A stretch of DNA of 54,730 bases from Mycoemilia scoparia. Its lineage: Eukaryota > Kickxellomycota > Kickxellomycetes > Kickxellales > Kickxellaceae. The position numbers were made by a program, and so were the translations under genes. The notes beneath the pieces are model-generated. The model did not search any database. It was given only the letters and a program-made list of their open reading frames with translations, and had not been told where the DNA came from. Below, piece by piece: positions 9,492 through 21,507 of the stretch. The stretch spans positions 1 to 54,730 of the forward strand of contig JANBPU010000106.1 in the NCBI GenBank assembly GCA_027575805.1. Reading direction: 5' to 3'. Position 1 is the first letter of the stretch. The number at the start of each line of letters is the position of its first letter.

Positions 9492-12400
9492 TCACACACA
9501 TTTGTATACAGTAATAGGAAACCAACGATCAGAATCAGTGTCATACAGCACAATCCAAGGACCGCGTTCCCGCAACGTATGTCTCAAAAAATACGTCTGC
9601 GCACTAGGATCATACACAAACATCACAGAATGGCCATTAGGCCCACGCAATTTCATTTTGTACAGCTTTTTCTTGTCAACCGATGTGATATTGAAATCAA
9701 CAAGGTCGCCAAGATGGAACTCCTTTCCATGAGGCTTGCGAATATAGAATTCGTCTGGAATGTATGTGTTGATCAGCGTGCAAAGCTTTCCATTTGCTCG
9801 TCCAGAATGCCGAATGTTTATTACGCAAGACAATGGATAAGTCTCAGAGTTCGGTGCTCCTTCCATATTTCCTTCGGAATCGACTCCTTTGCCTCTCAGC
9901 TTCTCACTGTTGGCAATGCGACGGTTATCAATCAGGCCCTTGATGCCGGACTGCATAAACCCGCCTACTTTGTTCCGGCTCTTTTGGTCTGGATCAAAGT
10001 CATGGCGAAGTGGAACGCGCACACCAGTGTATATTTTCAGTAAACCATGTGCGTTGGTTGCCTTGGCCGTCACAATTATCTTGGCCATGCGTTTTCCTTC
10101 GTAATTCATACATTGTGCCAAAAGAGGCTGCTTGGATGTGGTTTTGTTGTTCTGGTCCAAGAACTCGATCTCAGCATGGACTGCCAGCTGCTCGCTACTT
10201 AGAGATATCATTAGGGGCTTGACTTCATCGTCTGTCAGATTGATCAATGGGAAGTCAAGATTAAGTAGCTTGACCTTATTCATAAAGTACGTGGGCCGAA
10301 CATACGGAAGTAGCCAGAATACAGGAAGCGATATGATCGGATCAAGGAACTGGTTTTGTGGAAGCAGGGGATAGTGCGTGTAAATAATTTCCTTGGGAGA
10401 AGTAAGAAAGAACCATGGATCCAATATGCCTGAGCTGTTTAGTGGATGTCCAGCTGAAGCACAGGCAGTATCTATTATCCTGCTTTCTCCGTCAATACAG
10501 ACAATGTTCCATGTGTGGTTGGCAATGGGCAACACCGGGCCCTGGTAGCGATCATTGGGTTGGCGCAAATACCCCCTAACTATCGATGACTCGATTCCAA
10601 GTGTGCTAAGCATTGTATTTGTCAGATTGGCAAAACCAGGTCCGCGGGATAACCTCCGGCGAAGAACCTCAGCTGGTTCTTCTTGCTCAAAGTATTCGTT
10701 ATCGTTCATGGCCAGTGACATGTCAAAGACAATGTTTTGAGCGACCCACATGAATACGGCTCGGACTTTGTCGATTTCTGTCTGGAATGGTCTGGCTACA
10801 TGGCGTAGAGCAAGTCCTTCGGGGTTAACTCTGGAGGAAATGTTTTTCATTAGTTCGACGTGCCTATCGACCTTTTCCCAATTGACTGCCGTGTTGGGTT
10901 GTTGTGACGACACTTTGGCATTGGGGCGAACGACTTGTTTTGCCAGCTTTATATAGTTTGGCATCGTGATCTTGGATGGCGGTGGAGCCGTCTGGCTTAG
11001 ATCAAGGTCCTGCACAAACTGTTGGGTCGGTGCTGCTGGCTGGGAGTACGTCATTTGGGAATGGTTGCTTGTACTGCTGGACATGGCGGGAGTCGGTGCA
11101 GATCCAATGTTGGAGGGGAAGGGTGTCATGTTTGCCATATTGCGGAAGTGACCGATGGTTGACCCACTGTAGCTCGAAGATGACGGGCAGCGTGAAACAG
11201 CAGACATTGGCCGCATCACTTGGCTTGGGGGTCTTTTCAGCTGATTGTTGCCATTTATATTGGGAGAAGGGTGGTGGGGGTGATGGTATGGGGAAGGTGC
11301 CTGTGGAGCAGGACTGGGCGCTGTTACGGATGGTTGGTAAGTATTACTATATGCTTGGTTTGGATTCTCTGGATAGCCATTATTATTATAGCCACCATGA
11401 TCAGGAGCGGACGCAGAGTGTGGTGGTGGTGGTGGTGGCTGCTCATAAGATGGTTGCCGCTGATGCCGCTGTGGATATTGTCTGTATGGAGACTGATGCT
11501 GCTGGTAGTGCATTGGGGGTTGTGGAGGTGGCTGGTATCTATTATGTTCTGGACCTTGGGCCGTGAAGCGGCGAGTGTGGGGGTAGTTCATCTGGTTGAT
11601 ATTTGGCAGGCTTCCAATTGTTGAGTGAAGCTCCTCTGTCTCGCCACTATTGGAATTTATTGTCGAATTGGACTTGTTGAATATGGTAGACAAATTGGCT
11701 TGGGACTTTGAGCCTGTTAGTTCAGTAGATTTTTCAAAATCGCCAGAAAAGTTGAACTCTGGGGAGGACCTATTTAGGTCATTAATAGACTCCTTGCTCG
11801 CGTACTGGATTTCGGACCTTTTGGATGGCACTCTTGGGATATTAGTTTCGGAGCTTGGTGTACTCGATAGCTTTCCAATGTCAAGTCCAGCGTCCTTGGT
11901 ATTATGAGTGACACTGGATTTTTGCAGGCCTTCATTGCTATCCCTACCACCACCTACCAAAGATATGCTTCCATATTCCTGATGGTCATGCTCAACATCT
12001 GAATTGGCCAGCCCATATGATGAGGACACTGACAGCTCCAATACAGACGAGACCGGAGATGGCGGTGATCCTGAAATAGTGGGAGAAAGTGCCTTATCAT
12101 CACTTTCGAATATTGGACTGTTCACAGGGGAAACCACATTTGCACCATGGTATCGATGCTGGATCCTCTGTTTCTGTTTCTGCTGCTGGCGGTGGTGGTA
12201 CTTTTCGGTAATACTTCCAGAGTCAAAGCCTTCGTTAACATCGCCATCCTCAAACAGATACTCTGCATCGTGAGCTAAAGATGCCACAGTATCCGTTGAT
12301 TGGCTGTTTTGTGGATCATTCTTATGGACAATTGTTGCAACATTTATCTTTTGCCCAGTGTTTGTGAAAGACCCTCTCAAATTCCTGCAGTCATTTACTA

Positions 12401-13304
12401 CGGTTTTATTTCTGTTGCCAATGAAGCTGTATTTGCTGCCATTTAGGGTGTTGTCCGGAGAACTTTGAGGTGAATCCGGCATACGTGGATTGCTTCTAGA
12501 GTAGTTTTTGAATTCGATGCTGCTGGCCGGTGGCTCCTTCTTTGGCTTTGATTTTGGCATAGCTCGAGGGCCGATAAGTATGCTTCCAGACTTTAGGCTG
12601 TTTATGGATGTCAATGTTGATCCCTTGCTATTGAGACTGATGTTTCCGATAGATGTGTTGGATTTTTTTGATGTATTGCTGTACGGTTTAGAATTACTCG
12701 TATTGGATTTCGGTGTTGGCGGTGCATCGTATGTGTCGACTGTGTGGTCTTCATACAAAAACTTGATTTTGGCACATGGTGGAGGTTTATTTTGTTCCAT
12801 TAGCTGCTTTTGGTATTCGATTTCGTTGTTTGCCATGTTCAGCAACAAAGATTCGATATCCAAATCTTTGGTTTCGCTGTCTTCCGACTCAGCCGACATA
12901 CTATATTTGCTTCCATCATTACTGAAGTTGGAAAATCCAGGTGTGAGGACATTTCTTAGGCGAGCAATACGATCTGCTGTAGATTTAGATGGATTTGGTA
13001 TTCCATAATCGTCGCTAATATATGGAAATCAATACAATCACACAGGTTAGGCCTGGAATATAACATCCTATCATCTCTGTGCAATGCTATAAATAGCTTT
13101 TGAGACTTACCATAGCTTTACAAGGCATGCAGGGAATAGGCCATCCTTCGATGAGTTTACAATCCGTCCACGCCACCATTTTGAATCAGCACAGTCGAGG
13201 ATCTCGATTATATCCCCTTTGTGGAATGGAAGATCTTGACTGCCCTCTCCAGTGAACGTGTATAGTGCTTCAGCATACAAATACTCGTAGCTTTTTGTGG
13301 TCAT
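9492..13304 (-). CDS. CYK3: CYK3-like cytokinesis protein (SH3 plus transglutaminase-like domain)
   Basis: Model: complement(join(9492..13014, 13111..13304)), 1238 residues; the single intron has a GTAAGT donor and a TATTAG acceptor and splices in frame. I start at the ATG at 13304; the codon before it is TTG. Exon 1 encodes an SH3 domain (about residues 8-64: ALYTFTGEGSQDLPF, KWWRGRI, GLFPACLV). Residues about 100-770 are low-complexity, with Pro/Gln/His-rich patches. Residues about 775-905 are a transglutaminase-like fold: a DKVRAVFMWVAQNI helix, the His motif NHTWNIV and the Asp motif RIIDTA. The position normally holding the catalytic Cys reads RGPGFA, with no Cys, so cross-linking activity is unlikely. 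The same architecture and missing Cys are known for fungal Cyk3, which acts at the contractile ring in septum formation. Confidence 0.92.
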
Positions 13305-14539
13305 CAAATGCTTCTCTGCGGGTGTGTATATATTTGTGTTTACTACTGTTACTTTTTGTTTTGTATCCTTTTGCCACTTTTAGAGGTTATTACAGGAGAA
13401 TGTCTGTATACCGGCTACTTGAATATAATAATTCGCAAAGTATTGGGATTATAATGTAACAGAAAATAGGAAATATAAAAGTTGAAAATAGATAGAGCGT
13501 AAAAGAAAGTTCTAGAGACCTATAAGCGCGACGAAGGCTATTAATACAGGTAGGTACTGACAATATATTGCCTTTTGAGTAGAGTGACAAAGTAAAAGCT
13601 TATGTATGTGTATTTACTTTGCTAATTCGAGTCTTTGGGGAAAACGGGCAAAGGCTTCTTTGTATACAAACCATATACTTTAGGTAGTCCTGAGAAATGA
13701 AGAAAGGGTATTGGAAAGCAAAAGAATAGTGGTGAAATACTGGAAGCAATGGACTTTGAATACAGATTACTACAAAACCTTGTCATCACTTTCATCTATG
13801 AAGACAAGTGAAACAGTCAAAAATGCCACTCACAAAGTCAAGAAGTTCCCAGAATTCACCCCTCCCCCTTTTGTGGATGATGTCTTTGGTGTGTGTTGTT
13901 TTAATGAATGGTTAACGATGATTGGCTGATTGTGTTTTCTCTAGAGCGTCAAAATAGGTTATCAAATGATTATTCCCCTGTTCCTTTGACTAGTTTTTCT
14001 CTATTATTATTTAAGCATTTTCTCTCTCACAACTATCAGCAACAAACATCGATGCTTGTTGTTACAGTCTATTTAAAGTTGAGTGTGCTGACAGATCATG
14101 TGTGAATTCGCCCTTATTTCTCACAGTGCTGATACTTGCTTTGCTAAGCAATATCCAGATGAGATAATTTCTTGTTTTCAACTGTACTGTTTTTATTGCT
14201 AAAAGATCTCATACCTATGGGAAGATACGGGAAAGTTAGTTAGAATAAGATGTAGTGTTTTTGCTGAGGTTGTGGGAACTTATATATAAGACACGATATA
14301 TGATCGAATTTCATTGATGAACGATGTGATAAAAAGGCTATGTAAAAGTCACTATTCTCTTTTGTATTCTTTAGCATATGGTTTGTAGGGAAAATACAGA
14401 GATAGCCAAGTTTTTTTCCTGAATTTACACATATCGTGTAAAGCCAACAAAAAAATGTTACAGGCAATAAGGTACAAGGCGAGATCTCCAGAATCACAGC
14501 TATGGATAGTTTTTCCTCATGACTAACATCTTTTCAAAT
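13305..14539. other. CYK3 promoter side and SSN8 3' flank
   Basis: About 1.2 kb between two minus-strand genes. It should contain the CYK3 promoter (left part) and the SSN8 3' untranslated region (right part). Short ORFs here have no protein-like features. No repeat copy recognised. Confidence 0.5.
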
Positions 14540-15919
14540 TTAGTTAGTTGAAGGTGTCGGCGTTGTCACAGAAACTCCGTCTAGAAGTCCACCTCCTGAT
14601 ATAGGCGTTGTAACTGTGGTAGATGTTTCCCCGCCACCAGTATTTCCAACTCCTGCTCCTCCTCCTCCTCCTCCTCCTCCTACTGCTGCTGCTGTAGGTA
14701 GAGAAGAAGTATCTGGTTTCAACAAAGTATTTTTCAATATACTCGGGATTTTCAAATCACTATAATCGTTCCATATCTCGTACATTTTCACAATCTCTTG
14801 AACTATTTTCATAACCTATTCCCAAAACTTTTATAGGTTAGTCATCTAAATCCCTTTCAATTTGAAATTAAAATATTCTTCCACAAGCTCTCAGATAGAG
14901 GAATGCTACTTACATCAGTCACTTCAATGTTAAGTCTAGATAGCCATTCCCCCGCATCAACAAAATTGGATTCACCACTTTCAACTCCCTCTCCGCTGCT
15001 GCTACCCATTGCTCCTGATGCTACGGATGGGTCTTTTATCCCCAAGGCTGCAACTGTCGCGCTATGGTGAAGATGATGATGCTGACCTTGTCTAATACTA
15101 GCGACCGATGTTGTTTGTGGTGACGGTGGTGGAGGCATCGTACTTTTGGCCATAAACACAGCAGTCACGGCAATTACGTATGGAGGATAGATTAGTATCA
15201 CATCTGTCCGATAGCTATCATTAATAATCGACCTATATTTCCAATAAAAGTCAGGAAATAGATTTGTAATAATCATCAGGTTTCTGTAGTATTTATTAGC
15301 CAATGTTTTTTATTATAGACAAGCAAGGGTCTTACCATGCTCTTTCGAATATCGGCTTATCAAGATTAAACCAATCTCTCAGGCTATAATTTTTGTGTAT
15401 ATATAATCTAGTAGTTGCTATATCCAACAAATCCTCCAGTAACTATGAGTTTAGTAATAATACCTAGCTTACTTTAGTAGTTCTTGGTATGGATTAAATA
15501 CTATCAAGCAAAACTCCATTTCTTCCAACAAATAATTTTCGCATTCTGAAATATCATTGGCTGTATACTTGAACTCGACATTATCGCTATAAGCTACACA
15601 TCGGTATTTTCCATATCATTCAAACATTAGTTTACTTTTATATAACTAACCGCAATAACTATTCATTGTAGTGACAGCAGTTACCTGTTAATACAAAGGA
15701 TGTTTCTTCAATCAATGTCCGCAACCTAACTGGTACTTCTTCGACTTTACATGCCAAATATAAACACGTCGAGGCCATTAAGTACGGATCAATATCGCTA
15801 TACTCATTCCTACACACATATGTAAATAAATCCATAGTTTCAGTTATTACTTTTATTATAGTAATTACTATTGCCACTACTATTACTATTCTTCAAGTAA
15901 TATTTAATAATATATCGAG

Positions 15920-15953
<34 letters not shown>

Positions 15954-16477
15954 TCACCACTTACTGTACGTAAAATCTTTTGAAATAAACAGCCGCAGTT
16001 GCAACCACTTCTTGGGGTTTATTTAATTTCTTTGCAATCTTTTCCAAAACTATACTCAGATCATTAATAGCCAAAAAAAATATTACACAAAATATCTCTG
16101 ATATATACAGCGGTAGAAAATATTCACTCTTAAACTTACTGCTTATAAAGAATATTCGTACCATCTGATACGACCGATAATTCAATCTCCTTAACTTTTG
16201 TTGTTCTTTAATCATTATGTCCTGTTGCGTATATGTAAACTTATTGCTATATATATATATATATATGGTTATTATTGATTGATATAAACAAATAAATAAA
16301 TAAATGAGAATATACTGTTGATACATCAACCTTTCATGTGTATATATATTATTTATATATACACACATGTGTGTATGTATATTTTAAACCAGGTGATCAA
16401 TACCTAAATATCAAATATACGCGAAAATAAAATAGTCCTACTTACTATTGTGTGGATTCCCAGTAATTTGCCGCCAT
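14540..16477 (-). CDS. SSN8: Cyclin C, Mediator kinase-module cyclin (SSN8/Srb11 family)
   Basis: Eight-exon model: complement(join(14540..14815, 14914..15232, 15336..15407, 15473..15593, 15685..15809, 15965..16049, 16140..16246, 16446..16477)), 378 residues, closing in frame. It begins MAANYWESTQY, matching the MAGNFWQSS-type N terminus of cyclin C. Key blocks: QDIMIKEQQK, KKLNKPQEVVATAAVYFKRFYVQN and SDIDPYLMASTCLYLACKVEE in the first cyclin fold; ECENYLLEEMEFCLIVFNPY and INDSYRTDVILIYPPYVIA in the second; WLSRLNIEVTDVMKIVQEIVKMYEIW near the end. Cyclin C pairs with Cdk8 and regulates RNA polymerase II through Mediator. Oddities: an insertion of about 60 residues rich in Pro, His, Gly and Ser (about 210-272) inside the second fold, and a Gly8-containing C-terminal tail. 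The 72-nt exon has an alternative upstream AG, but only the chosen acceptor is open in frame. Confidence 0.95.
15921..15953. repeat. ACT trinucleotide microsatellite in a cyclin C intron
   Basis: About ten tandem ACT units (plus strand) sit in the intron between SSN8 exons 3 and 4, close to the acceptor-side sequence on the coding strand. The run is non-coding and likely length-variable. Confidence 0.8.
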
Positions 16478-17946
16478 TTTTTTCTTCTTCTTTATTTGAA
16501 CTTTTATTTTATTATGCTTGTCAATCGATTTGAACTTGATTTGCAATATATCCACAGCAGTCTCTACTTCTATTTATACTACTACTACCACCACCACTAC
16601 TATTATTATTATTATTATTGTTATTCTTATTAAACTGGTCGTATTTAAAAAATTACATCAACACAATAACAATATATATTTATTTCACAGTTTCTTCAAA
16701 TACATTATCCTAACATTAATATTATTATGGGGTCTTCTGAACCAATTTTAAGGTTAAAAATTAAATCTCTGATTTGTGCCTCACATTATGCTGACTCACC
16801 CTCGCACACTCGCTCACACACTCCACACACACCCACATACTAGTTTACTTAACAATCAATCAATTGTGACAATAATTTGTCGATTTCTACATAAAAAAAT
16901 GTTGATAACTCAATCGCTTTGCTTCACACATAGAAACTGCGGTAACCAAGGTTTGGGTTCCCATCTATCATTACTTACTTACCTGTGTTTCATTAGATCA
17001 AGATAACCACTTTTGCAAAGATCTTGCTTGGAACTAAAGCTAGCTGATAAGGAATGATATGCCCAAAATAGCCTGTCGCTCTGTCTATGGCAACTAGCCA
17101 TTAGCATATTGGATCAACATGGGTAATAATGCCAGTCTGCCTTGATCATAGAAAACTATTTTTCATTTGAACAGAGATCGCGCTATAGCTCATAGAAGCA
17201 CCCACCTATCCTCATTGTGGCTTTAGTGGTCTCCCATGATAATACATTTTAAACGACCAATGATATGTTGGCCAATAGTTTACCAAAGCTAAATATTTCC
17301 AATATAAACAATAATTAAGACAGGATGGCATGTTTGTTGGTCTGCCAGCACGATGATCCACATCTAAACAGGCTACTAATGGTGGTGGTGGTAGTAGTAA
17401 ACGAGAAATAATAAGTTATATTGAAATTGAATGTCTATGCAAGGAAAAAATCTATATAGTTTTAAAAAGCCATTGATAAAAATAGTATATCCAATGACTA
17501 AAGAGAAATCGTGCTCACGCATCAATAGGAACGATACACATATTCTTCTTTGTGTGCTTGTATGCGTATAGGAGAGTAGTGGAATATAAAACAAAAGGTT
17601 ATATATATGTATATATGTATATGTATCTAAAATAATAGTAATAATTATTAATGAGAGGAGGAGGCAGGGGATCGGGCCAGAAGTTTAAAGCGGACTGGTT
17701 TCGAACGAAAATTGCGCAAAGAACATAAGAATGACAAATGAGAAGAAAGGAATGCTGGAATAAGTATATGCAGAGGACTGGGAATAGGTCTAAAGTAATA
17801 TTGGTAGTAAAGTCGAGATTTACAAAATATTTGCATGCGGTCGTTGTGTATAAGTGGATGTGTGGTGGTTGATTGTGTAAATGGATGTGGTAAATTAATA
17901 GTATGCACTACAGAAATTGCTAGCTGGGTCTCCCAATATCAATTCC
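16478..17946. other. SSN8 promoter side and SOK1 3' flank
   Basis: About 1.5 kb without a gene. Microsatellites near 16575-16625 (ACT/ATT) and CA-rich blocks near 16790-16850 sit on the SSN8 promoter side. The right half is the expected SOK1 3' region. No RNA gene or repeat copy recognised. Confidence 0.5.
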
Positions 17947-20900
17947 CTATAATGTGCGACGCAGCTGGACATAATAGTCTTTAAACACCAGCCAGTGGTG
18001 GGATCGGATTGCCTCGATCTTGTACCACAACTCAGCCACAAGCTTGGTTAGCAAATCGAGGGAACAGCCCGATAGGCTGGAACGGAATACTTCTACAAGC
18101 ACTTTGGGTGTGTGTATCTCGCGTGATGATGCTGGCTTATAAGTATCAAATAGCGTCTCAATTATGCGCTTGTGCACGAGCTGATAAACCCTGTCTTGTG
18201 GGTTGATTGCCTTAACAACTAATCTTTCCAACTGGCTGATCTGCTCTGTGGCTAGTTGGATGCCTGTGTGGATGTGGATATGAGCTGTCAGCTCTGACAC
18301 GAGATCACGGACCATCAGATTTAGAGGCCCTATGCCGCCTGTTTTTGTGCCAACACCAGCAGTAGTCTGCGATGATACAGAAAAGAATGTCTTTTCTTTG
18401 AGAAGTGTGAGTATCTTGTCCTTGACAATATCCAAAACCTTCTTCTTGCCCTGGCTAGAATCGGTGGTAGCGTTGTTCTTTTGGCTCATTGCAACAGCAT
18501 TGAAGAACCCGCGGAAGGTAATGAACATTGATCCTGCAGCACAAAAATTGTCAAGGTCTTTCCTATAGGCAACAAAGCGGCCCTGGTCAAGCAGAAAGGT
18601 TTCTGGGAAGGATGTACTGGTAGTATCATTGCCTGAATCACCAGTTGAAGAACCCGAGTTAGACTTTGCTGCCGAGTCAAGCAAAAACAGATCTTTAAAC
18701 GCCTTTTCGTAGACTAATTGGGATTCTCCCATGAGTCCTGCAGGTGCTGAGATTTTTCCTGAGGCACTCGTGTCGTTGCCCTTGTCGTTGTCTGATTCGC
18801 CAGTGGCCTTTAAACATTCGCGGCGTTTATTCTCCTCCTGTTCCCAGGCCTTGCGCCACCACGCAATGGTGTGGGTAAGCGGTGGCGCCTGTTGGTGCAA
18901 CACAGTCTTGAAGTGGGTCTGCTCGAACTGCACTGAGGTTGCTTGCATGAATGGGCGGAATGTCTCTATGCACTGGTTGGCCATGTTAATCTTCATTTTT
19001 TCAAGACAGTCATAGCATATGCGAAGAGCATGCGCCAAGTCTCCCTGTAGTGCGAACTGACGGATCTGGTCAATTTCCGAGTGCATTGCAGGAGAGGCGA
19101 GCTTGGTCATGACACCTAGAATGAACTCCATTATGGTTGGAAGGTTCTCTAGGGTATATGAAAACTCATCACGTAAATGGGCGGTCCTAATATTGGTGCG
19201 CAGGCTGACTCCAATCCCTGACTCGGCCTCAGGATCACTGAGCATTTCATACAGGATTTCGCGTATTTCTATTATCAGATCGACTAGCCAACAGACAAGA
19301 CCCTTGTTTCCTGCCAACCCACTTACTCCACTGCCTGACGTAATATCTGTGGCAGGTGTGGTGGCTGTGGACGAGTGCAAAGGACCAAAAACCCCTGAAG
19401 CCCGGAGCTCTTTATCCAATTGGCTCCAGTAAAGCCAAGACATTGAGTCCTTGTACTTGGTCATTTCTGGCGATGGATTGGGTCTGAACTCAAGCTTTGG
19501 CTCAAAAACTATTTCGTGGCGCAACCTGGGATTCTGCAGGATATGTCTGATATCAAGCTCACGGAGCGTATGTCTATTGATAGGAGGCAAAGTCCTGGCC
19601 CAGGGCTCAACTGTGGTGTTGGGAGGAGATTTTGCGCTATGTGTAGTGGATGATGACTGTTCTGCATATCTGGAACTGCTGCCAATGCTTGAAGGTGCGT
19701 TACCAGAAGCCTTGGACTGATCTATACAACGAGCAGCACCGCTTCTGCTGGCACTATCAGAAATACCACGTTGTGCTGTCAATGATGGCTGAGTTTTGGA
19801 ACCAGATGTGTTAGCAGTAGCCGTAGTAGCAGCACGAACACGATTGTTACCACCCCGCTTACTACCAGAAAAGTTTGGATGAGCCATCTTTGTCTCAGTT
19901 GGTACTCCGTTGGCGCTGTCGATACCAAAGGCAGAAGCAGCAGTAGTAGTAGCAGAGGTGACATTTGACGCGGCTGCAGCTGATCCAGAACGGAAACCTT
20001 GGCTGCCACTATTTGTGTGGATCAATGGTGGAGAAGCACACTGCCTATGAATATGACCACCTGTCTCTGTGCATGAGGCACTGCTACAAGCGGTGCCATG
20101 TGGGGAGGAAGCCTGTTCAATGTGAGAAGGAAGCTTGTGTGTGTGGCAGCGTGGTGTAGAGGAATCACCACCATGTCCATTTTGCATCCACGTAGCTGTA
20201 TGTACTTGACTATTACTGTGTGGACTGCCACTGGCATCGGAATTGTATGGAAGAGACTGTGGGTGTATAAATTGGTGTTCAGGATGGGTGGGAGAAGAAG
20301 CGGACTTTGAATGACCCGTTGACAACCTTGAAAATCCTTGCTGCGAAACACTAGTGGCGGCGGTAGTGCCCATTCTTCCGGAGTTAGTAGATTTACCAGA
20401 CTGGGGGACAACATAATCTTGACCACCATCAATAATTCCGATATTCATTATCACCATATTTTCTGGAGACGATTCTACAGAGTGTGGCAAATCCTTGGGA
20501 ACAGCCAACCTACCTGGTGAGGATGCCATGGACGATGAAGCTGAGAAGGGTGGAGTTTGAACAAACTTTTTAGAATAGTCGATAATGTCTCCAAAAAATA
20601 GACCAAAGCAACGTATATCTTTGTGTCCACGAGGTGATACACCTGTCTCGGCATTTCCAAGGCGACCATGATGGTGATCAGAAAAAGTCGCTTGGTCACG
20701 AAGGCTGTCCACACCACCCTTTCTCCGCTTGGAAGCATGGTCGCCATCGGGGTAGCTGTGGGGCATGTCAGAGCGCTGTCTCTTCAAACCGGTTATTGTT
20801 GTTGTGGTTGATGATAGCTTTGGTGTAGCTGATGGAGAAGTTTCGGGGCTCGAAGTAGGAGTTTGTGATTGTGATGAAGATATCTGATGTCGGTGATTTT

Positions 20901-21507
20901 TATTAGCAAAAGCAGATACCGTTGTTGTTTGTGGCACAGCGGAGGATGGGGTGGTGATGACTCTGGTGTTGGCATTTTGGGATTTTGATGCAGAATCTAA
21001 GAATGTGCAAGCATTTTTCGTAGCAAGTGAGGGGGAGGAGGAGCTGCAGGACTCGGATGGGCCACATACATCACAGCAGCTTTCGGCATAGTTGCTTGCT
21101 GTGGTAGTGTCAGATGGCAATGGGCGGGAAATACTTGCAGGATTGCTGCCATTATCGCAGTTGCCTCTGTCCGAATCTGTTGCTGATGATGGGGAAGAAG
21201 CAACGGACATGGCATGAAGATGGTGGTGATGGCGGTGCCGGTGGTGGTTGTTGTGGCTATGATTATGGGCATTGACAGCGGCAACAACAGCGGCAGCGGT
21301 GGCAGCTACCGCAGAGATATCTTCTGAAGATTCGTTGACACCTCTCTGGTGGTGATGATGATGGTGGTGGTGGTGGTGGTGAGAAGCTGAAGATGCTGCT
21401 GAAGCTGTGGTAGCGGTTGTTGCTGTTGTGGTACTAGCAGCATCGGAAGTTGGGGGATGGGTATAAGAAAAATACTCCTTGTCAGAAGTTGTGTAAGGGT
21501 TCGACAT
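17947..21507 (-). CDS. SOK1: SOK1/TCP11-domain protein
   Basis: A 1186-residue open frame. I start at the ATG at 21507; the ten in-frame codons before it begin at TTG and are preceded by an in-frame TAA. Residues 1-620 are low-complexity (Ser/Thr/Ala/His-rich, including an H11 run near residues 44-54), with many SP/TP sites. Residues about 640-1180 form the TCP11 (T-complex protein 11/Sok1) domain: a conserved RHTLRELDIRHILQNPRLRHEI start, a WLVDLIIEIREILYEML helix, LPTIMEFILGVMTKLASP and DLAHALRICYDCLEKMKINMAN. A Ser/Gly/Asp-rich insertion interrupts the domain at about 920-950. In yeast, Sok1 overexpression suppresses loss of protein kinase A, so a role in cAMP/PKA-linked growth signalling is inferred. 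A strong upstream acceptor suggests a 5' UTR intron. Confidence 0.92.
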   Translation of the reverse strand: MSNPYTTSDKEYFSYTHPPTSDAASTTTATTATTASAASSASHHHHHHHHHHHQRGVNESSEDISAVAATAAAVVAAVNAHNHSHNNHHRHRHHHHLHAMSVASSPSSATDSDRGNCDNGSNPASISRPLPSDTTTASNYAESCCDVCGPSESCSSSSPSLATKNACTFLDSASKSQNANTRVITTPSSAVPQTTTVSAFANKNHRHQISSSQSQTPTSSPETSPSATPKLSSTTTTITGLKRQRSDMPHSYPDGDHASKRRKGGVDSLRDQATFSDHHHGRLGNAETGVSPRGHKDIRCFGLFFGDIIDYSKKFVQTPPFSASSSMASSPGRLAVPKDLPHSVESSPENMVIMNIGIIDGGQDYVVPQSGKSTNSGRMGTTAATSVSQQGFSRLSTGHSKSASSPTHPEHQFIHPQSLPYNSDASGSPHSNSQVHTATWMQNGHGGDSSTPRCHTHKLPSHIEQASSPHGTACSSASCTETGGHIHRQCASPPLIHTNSGSQGFRSGSAAAASNVTSATTTAASAFGIDSANGVPTETKMAHPNFSGSKRGGNNRVRAATTATANTSGSKTQPSLTAQRGISDSASRSGAARCIDQSKASGNAPSSIGSSSRYAEQSSSTTHSAKSPPNTTVEPWARTLPPINRHTLRELDIRHILQNPRLRHEIVFEPKLEFRPNPSPEMTKYKDSMSWLYWSQLDKELRASGVFGPLHSSTATTPATDITSGSGVSGLAGNKGLVCWLVDLIIEIREILYEMLSDPEAESGIGVSLRTNIRTAHLRDEFSYTLENLPTIMEFILGVMTKLASPAMHSEIDQIRQFALQGDLAHALRICYDCLEKMKINMANQCIETFRPFMQATSVQFEQTHFKTVLHQQAPPLTHTIAWWRKAWEQEENKRRECLKATGESDNDKGNDTSASGKISAPAGLMGESQLVYEKAFKDLFLLDSAAKSNSGSSTGDSGNDTTSTSFPETFLLDQGRFVAYRKDLDNFCAAGSMFITFRGFFNAVAMSQKNNATTDSSQGKKKVLDIVKDKILTLLKEKTFFSVSSQTTAGVGTKTGGIGPLNLMVRDLVSELTAHIHIHTGIQLATEQISQLERLVVKAINPQDRVYQLVHKRIIETLFDTYKPASSREIHTPKVLVEVFRSSLSGCSLDLLTKLVAELWYKIEAIRSHHWLVFKDYYVQLRRTL

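Noticed and set aside
9378..10043. 221-codon plus-strand ORF over the CYK3 3' end
   Set aside because: Antisense to the conserved C-terminal part of CYK3; no promoter or domain.
10976..11624. Plus-strand ORFs of 134-196 codons inside CYK3
   Set aside because: They run antisense to the low-complexity Pro/Gln/His-rich part of CYK3 and consist of Val/Trp/Leu repeats expected from that complement.
15921..15953. Regular trinucleotide array considered as a CRISPR-like repeat
   Set aside because: Simple microsatellite without spacers in a eukaryotic intron.
17690..17720. tRNA B-box-like GGTTTCGAACG
   Set aside because: No acceptor, D or anticodon stem can be formed around it.
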